Below are positions 24,803 to 32,185 of a stretch of 44,163 bases of DNA, one piece after another. Source of the stretch: Fibrobacteria bacterium GUT31 (lineage in GTDB: Bacteria > Fibrobacterota > Fibrobacteria > Fibrobacterales > Fibrobacteraceae); contig LIUH01000171.1 of the NCBI GenBank assembly GCA_001462225.1, forward strand, positions 1 to 44,163, read 5' to 3'. The first letter of the stretch is position 1, and each line of letters starts with the position of its first letter. The position numbers were made by a program, and so were the translations under genes. The notes under the pieces are model-generated. The model did no database searches. It saw only the letters and a program-made list of their open reading frames with translations, and was not told where the DNA came from.

Positions 24803-25249
24803 TCAATCCTTTTTAACTCTTTTACGCACAAACCATTCTACCGTAAAAATAATTCCCATAAGAATATATGCAATTAAACCGTTATAAAGCGCCCAAATCC
24901 AATCCGGAGAATACAATGCCGTGGCAAAAGATACCGAAGCGTTTAACGCAAAAAATGTGCACCAAACCTTGGTAACTTTTCGGCAATAATTTTCAATATC
25001 CGGCAAATGCACGGAATTACGAATAGAACTGTCGGTTAAAAACGCTATAGAGAAAACTTTGGTCGGAGGGTTAAAAAGCGAAACGCCGAACGAAACAAGT
25101 AACGCTAAGTTGATGAACAGCGGGTATAATTTTAACAAATTCCCCAAATAATTTTCGCCGAAAAAACGTAATACGGGTAAAACCAAAAACGGGTAAAACA
25201 GCGATAAAACGGAGAATGCCACTTTTACCATTGAATGTCCGGACGCCAT
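24803..25249 (-). CDS. apeG: COG4648-type membrane protein (ApeG-like)
   Basis: The 148-residue protein has four hydrophobic segments (VLSLFYPFLVLPVLRFF; FINLALLVSFGVSLF; FFALNASVSFATAL; LYNGLIAYILMGIIF) and the conserved loop IAFLTDSSIRNSVHLPDIENYCRKVTKVWC. This family occurs almost only in APE clusters. Its role is not established. ATG overlaps the ACP stop (TAATG). Confidence 0.75.
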   Translation of the reverse strand: MASGHSMVKVAFSVLSLFYPFLVLPVLRFFGENYLGNLLKLYPLFINLALLVSFGVSLFNPPTKVFSIAFLTDSSIRNSVHLPDIENYCRKVTKVWCTFFALNASVSFATALYSPDWIWALYNGLIAYILMGIIFTVEWFVRKRVKKD

Positions 25250-25497
25250 TAATTTTTAACCATCATCGCATGAATTACATCTACAACATCTTGCAAAGTG
25301 CGAACTTTTTTAAATTCTGCCGGATCAATGTTCTTAGGTAAAATTGATTTCAGTTCCACAATTAAATCAACGGCATCTATGCTGTCCAGTTTGAGATCTT
25401 CGTTTAGCTTTGCATCCGGAACTATGGTATCCTCTTTTAAACCGAACTTCTCTGCCAGAACTTTTTTCAAAGTATCAAAAATTACCTGTTTATCCAT
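25249..25497 (-). CDS. apeF: Acyl carrier protein (ApeF-like)
   Basis: The 82-residue ACP carries the phosphopantetheine serine in LKLDSIDAVDL. It is the second ACP of the cluster and carries the growing polyene chain. It overlaps apeE by 8 nt and apeG by 1 nt. Confidence 0.85.
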   Translation of the reverse strand: MDKQVIFDTLKKVLAEKFGLKEDTIVPDAKLNEDLKLDSIDAVDLIVELKSILPKNIDPAEFKKVRTLQDVVDVIHAMMVKN

Positions 25498-25759
25498 TGT
25501 TTTCCCCCTTTTTAGCGGTTATATATTCGGCCAAAGCATCGACCGAAGCGAATGCTTTGCGGGTTTCATCGCTGTTTTGAGCAAAAGATACTCCGAATTC
25601 CTCTTTGATGGCAATAACAAGTTCCAGAGCGTCAATGGAATCCAAGCCTAACCCTTCTCCGAAAAGCGGTGCAGAATCCTCAATATTCTCAGGAGCAATG
25701 TCTTCCAGCTCAAGAGCTTTGATTATGATCTCCTTTATTTTTGCATTCAAATCCGACAT
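25490..25759 (-). CDS. apeE: Acyl carrier protein (ApeE-like)
   Basis: The 89-residue ACP has the 4'-phosphopantetheine serine in GLGLDSIDALELV and a GEGLG turn before it. It is the first structural gene of the operon. ATG 25759 is preceded by GGGAGAG. That site also forms the last two codons of the 12-residue leader ORF, whose stop is 2 nt upstream, so apeE translation is probably coupled to the leader. Confidence 0.85.
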   Translation of the reverse strand: MSDLNAKIKEIIIKALELEDIAPENIEDSAPLFGEGLGLDSIDALELVIAIKEEFGVSFAQNSDETRKAFASVDALAEYITAKKGENNG

Positions 25760-25761
25760 AA

Positions 25762-25800
25762 TTACTCTCCCAATAATAATAGGATTTTTTTCATTTTCAT
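25762..25800 (-). CDS. 12-codon leader ORF upstream of the APE operon
   Basis: On the minus strand the ORF MKMKKILLLLGE ends with TAA 2 nt before the apeE ATG. Its ATG is 6 nt after a TATATT box, the same distance as in the presumed leaderless genes. It has four consecutive Leu codons (CTA, TTA, TTA, TTG), and its GGAGAG codons double as the apeE ribosome-binding site. It could be a regulatory leader peptide. Expression is not shown. Confidence 0.4.
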   Translation of the reverse strand: MKMKKILLLLGE

Positions 25801-25806
25801 AGCGTT

Positions 25807-25827
25807 AATATAGAAAATTACAGGCTT
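25807..25827 (-). promoter_or_regulatory. Promoter of the APE operon
   Basis: TATATT reads on the minus strand at 25812-25807, preceded by TTTTC as in other copies. The TTWATCA box is not recognisable here (CCTGTAA occupies its place). It is the only visible promoter for the 13.6-kb minus-strand operon. Confidence 0.45.
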
Positions 25828-25831
25828 CATG

Positions 25832-28183
25832 TCAATAAAATCTCCATATCGTAGCTATTGCCATTACGCCGAATAATGCGCTCCAAAAATAATTCTTTAT
25901 AAGAGAATTTAGCCTTGCCATGTTTGTATCGTCAATTCTCTTGAGATATACGGAAGACAATATGGTTAAAAGCAAAAACCCGTAAGTGGTAAGGTATATG
26001 AATTCCAAATACATCACATCCGTTGACCGAACTCTTTCCCGCAGATTTACATGGTCCAGAACAAGGGCAAAAAACAAACCGGAACAGCCGAGTACCGTAT
26101 CTAAAATATTATCTTTGTCGCGTATGAAAATGAGAACAAAGAGCAAGGTAATTATAACCATAACCGAAAGCAGCTTGCTCACCAAGATGTCCACAAATTT
26201 GGAAGATACGGATAAATTCAAACGAATATCCGGTGCCTTGTTTTGAGCATTTACGTTTCCCATATTGCTCGCATTCCTATTGAAACGGTAAGAATAAGAG
26301 GACTGCAATATATCCCATCCCGTTAATACCAGTCTTTCATCCAAACCGGGTCTATCAACCGGAAACATGCTCTTGTATGCCGTCAAGTCCGGAACCAGCA
26401 TTGTGTTGTCGTCTCTGTTTTTGCCCTTTAACGTAAAAGGCATATTGTATATGCCAAACGGATAAAGCCCGTAAGAAGGAACCTGCTCCAATTCCACCAC
26501 AAAAGACCAACGCATTAAAACCGCTTTATATCCCTCCATGACTGTTTCCAAGCTATCTACAAGTTCAAAAGCCCCTCCGTAAGAACCCTCGTTCTGCCCG
26601 CCGAAAAATTCCACGCCTTTGTTTCTGTAGGTATCATACAGGTATTTACGGGAAATTTGCCTAGGATACGGTTCTCCGGTTATCAGGAATCTCTGCCAAA
26701 CAAAACCGGTTGCCATAATAACATTGGGTTCCGTGAACATAATTGAATTTACAATCACTCCGGTCGGCAGTATTTTTGCCTGGGAACCGTAAAGCGAATC
26801 CGACCTATTTTGGTATCTATTGACAAAAAAATCCACAGCTCCTTGGTCTATAACCAGCGCGGGATTCCATTTAAAGTCCAGACCGTTTTTTTTCAGTATT
26901 TTTTTATCGTTCTCGCTGTATGGAAGTTCTTCGTAATCGCTTGCAAAGACCCTGCCGGAATTTGAACCGGAATAGCGATAAAAAACCACTATGCTGATAA
27001 TTATCGAACCTAATAGGAAAATCGGGGCCAAAAAATAAAACAAACTTCCCGCGGACTTAAAAAACATTTTTATGTTAAATAGAAATAGCAATAAAGAAAT
27101 TAAAGCAAACGATAGCATACGGAAGAAATTTTGGCGCATTGTGCTTTGATATGCGCCGGATTCCTGCGAATCGCCGGAATATACCGATGTTCCCAGATAA
27201 AACGGCAAATTCGGGATTTTAAAAATAAATTCATTGCAAAATTGCCCAAGCAACCTATTTCTATGAAAATACCCCTCTTTGAGATTTCCGCTGAGAATGT
27301 CTTTGTTCATTTGCGAGAAAACGGAATCTTTGAACGTCTTTCCCAATTCTCCCAGCGAGCGAACTTCGTCCGTTGCATTCACAATAAAATGGGCTGCTGT
27401 ATCTAAAATATACGGAGAACCATAACGGCTTAAGCCCATTCCCTGCATATAAGCGTAAAGCAGGCTTGTGCTGTGAGCTATCAAAATAAAACCTCTCTGT
27501 TCACCGAATTCAATAGGTGAAACCTTGTATATTATTCTCGATTTTACGCCGTCATCAAAAACGGGACCCATCCATTCTTGTTTATAGCCGAGCGAATCCG
27601 CTTTCTTAAACCAGTTATAGTAGGCCCTTACGTTTCGTCTCTCAGGAGCGGTAAGTGTCCGCGCTCCTTTGGCTAAATAAGCAGCCCAGCCGGAATCCGG
27701 TTGCCATGCATCTCTGCGGGAACGTTCGGTAACCCCTTGGCGAGCGGAATCCGCATATTGTTTTCTCATGTCAAAATTTTTGTTTTCCAAATATATGAAC
27801 ACACCCTGTACAAAGGCCTCATCTATTTGCGTTCTCAAATTCCTGGGCAATTCGGTTTTATAGTCTTGAGTGAGGGACGGCAGCGAGAATTTTAAAGAAT
27901 CCATTAGACTATTGGATAACAAGAATAATTTGCCGAGCGAATCTACGTTACCTTCAATTTTTTTTCTTGCGATGTCCTCAAAAGATATGTTTGAAAGTTG
28001 GCTAAAGGGGCGATATTCTCTAAATGCCAAAGCCGCAAAGCAAACGGCAACGATTAAGCTAACAATCGTCTTAAAAACGAAAGATTTGCCCTTTGGGAGA
28101 TGTTCTTGTTTGTTGCTTCCGTCTTCTTCCGGAGATTCCTTGGCTGTAAAATTTTTTAATGAGAACAATTTGCCTATTTTCAT
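25832..28183 (-). CDS. Membrane sensor/channel: Cache-like domain plus pentameric ligand-gated ion-channel-like module
   Basis: The 783-residue product has TM1 (~38-55) and a periplasmic Cache-like domain (~60-345, with YGSPYILDTAAHFIVNATDE). Two TMs (~353-373, ~381-402) follow, then a second beta-rich periplasmic domain (~470-660). Four TMs end the protein (~665-688, 693-712, 723-748, 762-780), with the C-terminus right after the last. The second domain reads like a pLGIC ligand-binding domain: ILPTGVIVNSIMF, TGFVWQRF, YPFGIYNMPF at the pro-loop (YPFD in channels), LVPDL.Y, then P-D-I-R-L-N-L before M1. Four terminal helices fit M1-M4. Family assignment is inferred from these patterns. It overlaps gatA by 4 nt (ATGA), and DUF4321 is upstream. 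Confidence 0.55.
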   Translation of the reverse strand: MKIGKLFSLKNFTAKESPEEDGSNKQEHLPKGKSFVFKTIVSLIVAVCFAALAFREYRPFSQLSNISFEDIARKKIEGNVDSLGKLFLLSNSLMDSLKFSLPSLTQDYKTELPRNLRTQIDEAFVQGVFIYLENKNFDMRKQYADSARQGVTERSRRDAWQPDSGWAAYLAKGARTLTAPERRNVRAYYNWFKKADSLGYKQEWMGPVFDDGVKSRIIYKVSPIEFGEQRGFILIAHSTSLLYAYMQGMGLSRYGSPYILDTAAHFIVNATDEVRSLGELGKTFKDSVFSQMNKDILSGNLKEGYFHRNRLLGQFCNEFIFKIPNLPFYLGTSVYSGDSQESGAYQSTMRQNFFRMLSFALISLLLFLFNIKMFFKSAGSLFYFLAPIFLLGSIIISIVVFYRYSGSNSGRVFASDYEELPYSENDKKILKKNGLDFKWNPALVIDQGAVDFFVNRYQNRSDSLYGSQAKILPTGVIVNSIMFTEPNVIMATGFVWQRFLITGEPYPRQISRKYLYDTYRNKGVEFFGGQNEGSYGGAFELVDSLETVMEGYKAVLMRWSFVVELEQVPSYGLYPFGIYNMPFTLKGKNRDDNTMLVPDLTAYKSMFPVDRPGLDERLVLTGWDILQSSYSYRFNRNASNMGNVNAQNKAPDIRLNLSVSSKFVDILVSKLLSVMVIITLLFVLIFIRDKDNILDTVLGCSGLFFALVLDHVNLRERVRSTDVMYLEFIYLTTYGFLLLTILSSVYLKRIDDTNMARLNSLIKNYFWSALFGVMAIATIWRFY

Positions 28184-29592
28184 AATGCGGAGAGCTCCTC
28201 AAAAGCATCGCCAATGCCGAGCAGGAAAGCCTCGTCATAAGGCCGCCCAATCCACTGCAAACCTACCGGAATGCCGTCTAGCTCGCCGCATGGCTGAACC
28301 AAGCCCGGTAAATTCGCCAGATTAACGCTTACCGTGTAAAGGTCGGAAAGCACCATACTCAAATGGTCGTTCTCGCATACGCCTAACAGTTGCGGGAGAC
28401 CCGGCATAGCAGGGCTTGCAATTACGTCGCAAACGGAAAAGGCTTTGTTGAAATCTTCCGTTATTATGCGGCGAACTTTTTGCGCTTGCACATAATAAGC
28501 ATCGTAAAAACCGGAACTCAAAACATAATTGCCGAGCAAAATGCGGAGTTTCACCTCGCTTCCAAAACCATCGCCTCTGGACATAGAAAATGTTTCCATT
28601 AAATTCTTTGCTTCTTTGCTCCTATACGTATAACGAATGCCGTCAAAGCGCGAAAGATTGCTGGAAGCCTCGGCCGGGGCTATTATATAATAGCTCTCAA
28701 TGGCATAGCGAATTGACGGAAGCGAAACCTCTTTTAAAATAGCTCCCTCTTTTTCAAGTTTGCCCAAAGCGGCTTCTATTACCTCTTTGCACTTGGAGTC
28801 CAAACCCTCGGAGTAATACTCTTTCGGCAAACCGATCACTTTGCCTTTAATGCCTTTGCCTAGATGTTCCCCGAAATTCGGGACAGGCTGCGAACTTGTA
28901 GTGTTATCATTCGGGTCTTGCCCGCACATAAAATTCAAAACAGGAGCAAGGTCTTTAACGCTGCTTGAAAATGCTCCGATTTGATCTAAGCTGCTGGCGT
29001 AGGCTACCAAGCCATAACGCGAAACTCTGCCATAGGTGGGTTTGATTCCAACCGTGCCTGTACATGCGGCTGGTTGGCGAATGGAGCCACCGGTATCGGA
29101 TCCCAGCGCCAAAGCTACGGTTTCGCTTGCAACCGCAACTGCGCTACCGCCGGAAGAACCGCCCGGAACCCTATCTTTTGCGCGGGGGTTTATTACTTTT
29201 CCAAAATAAGATGTTTCGTTAGAAGAACCCATTGCGAATTCGTCCATATTTGTTTTGCCGATGACAACAGCCCCTGCCGCTTCCAGTTTTGCCACAGCCG
29301 TGGCGGTGTACGGCGAAACAAAGGTTTCCAGAATTTTAGAAGCGCAGGTTGTTTTTGTGCCTTCTATGCACATATTGTCTTTAACCGCAATGGGAACGCC
29401 GTCTAAAACGGAGAGTATTTTCCCGTTTTTGCGCCGTTCATCCGCTGCCGCCGCCTGTTCTAAAGCCCTTTCTTTGCATACGGATAAATAGGCGTTTAAT
29501 TCCTTTGTTTTTTCAATTCTTTCAAAAGTTTGTTCCGCAACCGTCACTGCCGAACCGCTTTCAATATCTTTTCTCACCTGCTCGAGGTTCAT
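28180..29592 (-). CDS. gatA: Aspartyl/glutamyl-tRNA amidotransferase subunit A
   Basis: The 470-residue amidase-signature protein has the full Ser-cisSer-Lys triad: Lys71 (AVKDN), Ser146 (PGGSSGGS) and Ser170 (DTGGSIRQPA). Together with GatB and GatC it transamidates misacylated Glu-tRNA(Gln) or Asp-tRNA(Asn). gatB and gatC are not in the window. It sits between a DUF4321 gene (7-nt gap) and the channel-like gene (ATGA overlap), an unexpected operon for a translation factor. Confidence 0.93.
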   Translation of the reverse strand: MNLEQVRKDIESGSAVTVAEQTFERIEKTKELNAYLSVCKERALEQAAAADERRKNGKILSVLDGVPIAVKDNMCIEGTKTTCASKILETFVSPYTATAVAKLEAAGAVVIGKTNMDEFAMGSSNETSYFGKVINPRAKDRVPGGSSGGSAVAVASETVALALGSDTGGSIRQPAACTGTVGIKPTYGRVSRYGLVAYASSLDQIGAFSSSVKDLAPVLNFMCGQDPNDNTTSSQPVPNFGEHLGKGIKGKVIGLPKEYYSEGLDSKCKEVIEAALGKLEKEGAILKEVSLPSIRYAIESYYIIAPAEASSNLSRFDGIRYTYRSKEAKNLMETFSMSRGDGFGSEVKLRILLGNYVLSSGFYDAYYVQAQKVRRIITEDFNKAFSVCDVIASPAMPGLPQLLGVCENDHLSMVLSDLYTVSVNLANLPGLVQPCGELDGIPVGLQWIGRPYDEAFLLGIGDAFEELSAL

Positions 29593-29599
29593 ATTTCCA

Positions 29600-29926
29600 C
29601 TACCTGCTTCCCGACCATTTCATCATATATAAACCCACAACTACGCCTATTATGCTGACTATATTCAGCCTTAACGTGAAGCCTAAGTTGAATTTTAACA
29701 TATATAAATCTATTAGCAACGGGCTGCCGTCATCTAGGTAGCCGATTTTGAGTTCCCAGGCCCTCACAAAGAAATTGCGAACAACATTGTCTTCGCCACC
29801 TGCATTCATAAGCAGGCCTATATGCCCAAGAAGCCAACCTAGGCTCTCGCCTAAGATGCCGCCGAATATCAAACCCAGCACAACAAAAACTACCACTCTT
29901 CCGACACTACTGCTTTTATTACTCAT
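29600..29926 (-). CDS. DUF4321 membrane protein
   Basis: The 108-residue protein has an N-terminal helix (VVVFVVLGLIFGGILGESLGWLLG) and a C-terminal helix preceded by LGFTLRLNIVSIIGVVVGLYMMKW, the N-x-x-S-I-I-G signature of DUF4321. Function of the family is unknown. ATG 29926 is 9 nt from TATATT (29941-29936). Confidence 0.65.
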   Translation of the reverse strand: MSNKSSSVGRVVVFVVLGLIFGGILGESLGWLLGHIGLLMNAGGEDNVVRNFFVRAWELKIGYLDDGSPLLIDLYMLKFNLGFTLRLNIVSIIGVVVGLYMMKWSGSR

Positions 29927-29935
29927 AATGAGTGG

Positions 29936-29957
29936 AATATAGAAAACGCTGATAAAC
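29936..29957 (-). promoter_or_regulatory. Promoter of the DUF4321-gatA-channel operon
   Basis: TTTATCA, 8 nt, TATATT on the minus strand (29941-29936), followed by 9 nt and ATG. Confidence 0.6.
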
Positions 29958-29994
29958 TCCGTAGCAAAAATTCATCGCTATCAGCGCCCCCCTT

Positions 29995-30025
29995 AACCTA
30001 CGAAATTTTAACAATTTCGCAGGTT
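29995..30025. repeat. Hairpin 1 of a double hairpin between divergent promoters
   Basis: The 13-bp arms AACCTACGAAATT and AATTTCGCAGGTT match except for one pair, around a 5-nt loop TTAAC. Confidence 0.7.
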
Positions 30026-30027
30026 CT

Positions 30028-30063
30028 CCCCCCGTTTTTTCCGCCCGGAGGGCTAACGGGGGG
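30028..30063. repeat. Hairpin 2 of a double hairpin between divergent promoters
   Basis: The perfect 9-bp arms CCCCCCGTT (30028-30036) and AACGGGGGG (30055-30063) enclose an inner GCCC-GGA-GGGC hairpin. Confidence 0.75.
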
Positions 30064-30067
30064 AACG

Positions 30068-30088
30068 CCAAACGCTATTTACTATTTT
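30068..30088 (+). promoter_or_regulatory. Promoter of the CBM9-like gene
   Basis: TTTAC is followed by TATTTT (30083-30088), with ATG 30095 6 nt downstream. The upstream box is weak (CCAAACG). Confidence 0.45.
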
Positions 30089-30094
30089 TTCCCT

Positions 30095-30649
30095 ATGCAT
30101 ATTTTTTACCTCAGACCCGGGTGGAATAAAACCGTCTCGGTTTCGGTAGGGGCTTCTGTTGAGATGTATGAAAATTCCATAGAAGTCGATTTTGCGGTTA
30201 GGGAAGCCTGTGATTGCTTTTGCCAAAACAAGGAGCAAGACGGCGAAGCTGTTTGGGAGGATTCTTGCGTGGAAGTTTTTCTGAGAATGCTGGATTCAAG
30301 CGGTGGTTATGCAAACTTTGAATTTAATTCAAAAGGCGTGTGCTATGCGGCACGCGGCAAAGACAGGCAAAACAGAACCGAACTTTCAAAAACCGAATAT
30401 GCCAAAATAATCAGAAAACCGAGCGGTGTTTCCATAGAAGACGGTTTTTACAGATGGACGCTTGCCGTGCAGATTCCTTTTACCTTATTAGGGGTGGATG
30501 AAAACTTCAGGGTATTTCAACTGGAAGGCAATTTGTGCAAATGCGCAGACCTTGCAACAGAGCCTCATTATCTTTGCGCTTTTCCCATAAATACCCCAAA
30601 ACCGGATTTTCACAGTCCGGATTTTTTCAAAAATTTGGCACCGTGTTGA
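30095..30649 (+). CDS. CBM9-like (DOMON-type) beta-sandwich protein
   Basis: The 184-residue product resembles family 9 carbohydrate-binding-like domains: the AVREACDCFCQN strand, the VWEDSCVEVFLRMLDSSGGYANFEFNSKGVCYAARG core (W-E-D-x-x-x-E-V-F-L is the family hallmark), FYRWTLAVQIPFTLLG, and LEGNLCKCADLATEPHYLCAF. There is no signal peptide, so it may be cytoplasmic. It has eight cysteines. ATG 30095 lies 6 nt from the -10 box, which suggests leaderless translation. The ligand is unknown; binding of a sugar or haem-like ligand is typical for the superfamily but not demonstrated. Confidence 0.65.
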   Translation: MHIFYLRPGWNKTVSVSVGASVEMYENSIEVDFAVREACDCFCQNKEQDGEAVWEDSCVEVFLRMLDSSGGYANFEFNSKGVCYAARGKDRQNRTELSKTEYAKIIRKPSGVSIEDGFYRWTLAVQIPFTLLGVDENFRVFQLEGNLCKCADLATEPHYLCAFPINTPKPDFHSPDFFKNLAPC

Positions 30650-30661
30650 TGGGTGCACCAA

Positions 30662-30682
30662 ACCCTATACCCTATACCCAAG
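30662..30682. repeat. 7-bp repeat array ACCCTAT
   Basis: ACCCTAT, ACCCTAT and ACCCAAG lie in phase just upstream of the 30687-30707 promoter. Confidence 0.7.
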
Positions 30683-30686
30683 CGAA

Positions 30687-30707
30687 CTAATCAGCGTTTT
30701 CTATATT
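30687..30707 (+). promoter_or_regulatory. Promoter upstream of the FISUMP gene
   Basis: CTAATCA, 8 nt, TATATT (30702-30707). An ATG lies 7 nt downstream but opens only an 18-codon ORF. The lipoprotein start is about 150 nt away, and another AT-rich box (AATATATATAC, near 30818) could serve it instead. Confidence 0.5.
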
Positions 30708-30714
30708 ACATCTT

Positions 30715-30771
30715 ATGATGTACAACACCCGAAATGCGAAAAAGGGAGCTTGCGGTGCAGGCAAAGCCTAG
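30715..30771 (+). CDS. Possible 18-codon leaderless ORF
   Basis: ATGATG 7 nt after TATATT opens MMYNTRNAKKGACGAGKA, then TAG. It is too short for homology. Its position relative to the promoter is the same as for the presumed leaderless genes. It could be a leader peptide, or the region could be an untranslated leader or small RNA. Confidence 0.25.
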   Translation: MMYNTRNAKKGACGAGKA

Positions 30772-30981
30772 CACTTATAGACTCAACAGTGACCTAAAAG
30801 TTAACATTGTAGAAAAAAAATATATATACTTTCTTCCCCCCCAACAAAGGAGTTCATTATGAACAAAACGAGCATTTTTGCACTTTCTGCAATGGCCATA
30901 CTTATTTCATGTTCAGAAAAAGGCCCTCTCGACTACCCCAGCCAGAGAGACCTGGAGAATATGGCCGCAATAGGAAATTCC

Positions 30982-31102
30982 TCCTCGGCAGGGGAGCAGA
31001 GCTCCTCCAGCGCGGAGGCAGCATCGTCAAGCAGCAGCGAAGGGGGAAGCTCGTCCTCGGCAGAGGAGCAGAGCTCCTCCAGCGCGGAGGCAGCAGCGTC
31101 AA
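30982..31102 (+). repeat. Two 49-bp direct repeats in the Ser-rich linker
   Basis: Copies at 30982-31030 and 31054-31102 differ at two positions. The period is 72 bp (24 codons), so copy-number change alone would keep the frame. Confidence 0.85.
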
Positions 31103-32030
31103 TGTGAATATATTGACCCATCTGGAGTATCACAGGGTTCTTGCGTTGTCAGATGAAGGCAAGAGCGTAGGCGAGGCTAAAAGGCAGGCTCAGGGGGAGA
31201 TATTTGCCGTTTTCGGCATAGCCGGCAATAATTCCAAGAGCAGCGAGGATATGTCCATATTCGGAGATGCCGAGAGCGATGCCGCCCTTTTGGCAATATC
31301 CGTCCTTTTGCTTGGCGACCTTGGGGACGGCGCATTTTCCGAGCGTCTGGCGGATTTCAGCCTGAAGTTCAAGAGCAACGGCGCTTGGGGCGACAATGCG
31401 GAGAAGACCAAGGTTGCGGACTGGGCATCCGGGGCGGACTTGGCTGCTGTAAAGAATAATGTTCTCAGCTGGGGAATGTCTTCTGCTGTTCCGGGCTTTG
31501 AGAAATATGTTTACAATTACTGGGTTTCAAATTACATTCTTGGTGTTTGCAATGCCGGTTCTTTGAAGAAGAACGGCAATGCGCTGAGTGCGAATAAGGA
31601 TGTTTATTACATCTGCCTTGACAATGCATGGCAGGTGGACGGTTGCGGAAATCGCAACCCCGACGAGCAGTTCTGCTACAAGAATGAGATTTACAGCAAA
31701 TGCGGGGACAGCAACGGCAACGGCAAGCATGAATACAATCCCGATACTCATTTTTGCCTTAACAATTCTGCCATTGCCAAGTGCGGGGGCAATGAATACA
31801 ATCATCCTGATGAGGTTTGCAATGGGGGTATTGTCGGCAAGCTGTGCGGAGGCACTTGGTTCAGTCTTGCGACCCATTTTTGTCTGAGCGGCACCACGCC
31901 TACTCCGCTTTGCGGGGGGGAAGAATACACGGGTTCCCAATTTTGCAGGGGTGGCGCAGTTTACAATAAATGCAACGGCAATGAATACGAGCCTACGCAT
32001 TTTTGCTCCGGCAGCACGATTATTGAGAAA

Positions 32031-32185
32031 TGCGGCGGTGTTGTGGAATACACTCCCGGGACGGAGCAGTGCTGCGGAAGCGGGAAATACACCGTGGCGA
32101 GCCAGTTCTGCCACACCGACTATACGGTTCACAACAAATGCGGCGGTACTGTGGAATACACTCCCGGAACGGAGCAGTGCTGCGG
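32031..32185 (+). repeat. Two 47-bp direct repeats in the Cys-repeat region
   Basis: Copies at 32031-32077 and 32139-32185 differ at three positions (period 108 bp). They encode CGGVVEYTPGTEQCCG and CGGTVEYTPGTEQCCG, so the cysteine repeats are still expanding by duplication. Confidence 0.8.

Noticed and set aside
12969-25000. Numerous open frames on the + strand across the APE operon
   Set aside because: They lie antisense to well-supported genes, lack ribosome-binding sites and show no recognisable domains.
30909-31090. Reading frame MFRKRPSRLPQPERP... as the true N-terminus of the FISUMP protein
   Set aside because: It is the out-of-frame shadow of the lipoprotein signal and Ser-rich linker. 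It has no signal peptide or ribosome-binding site, while the 30859 frame has both.
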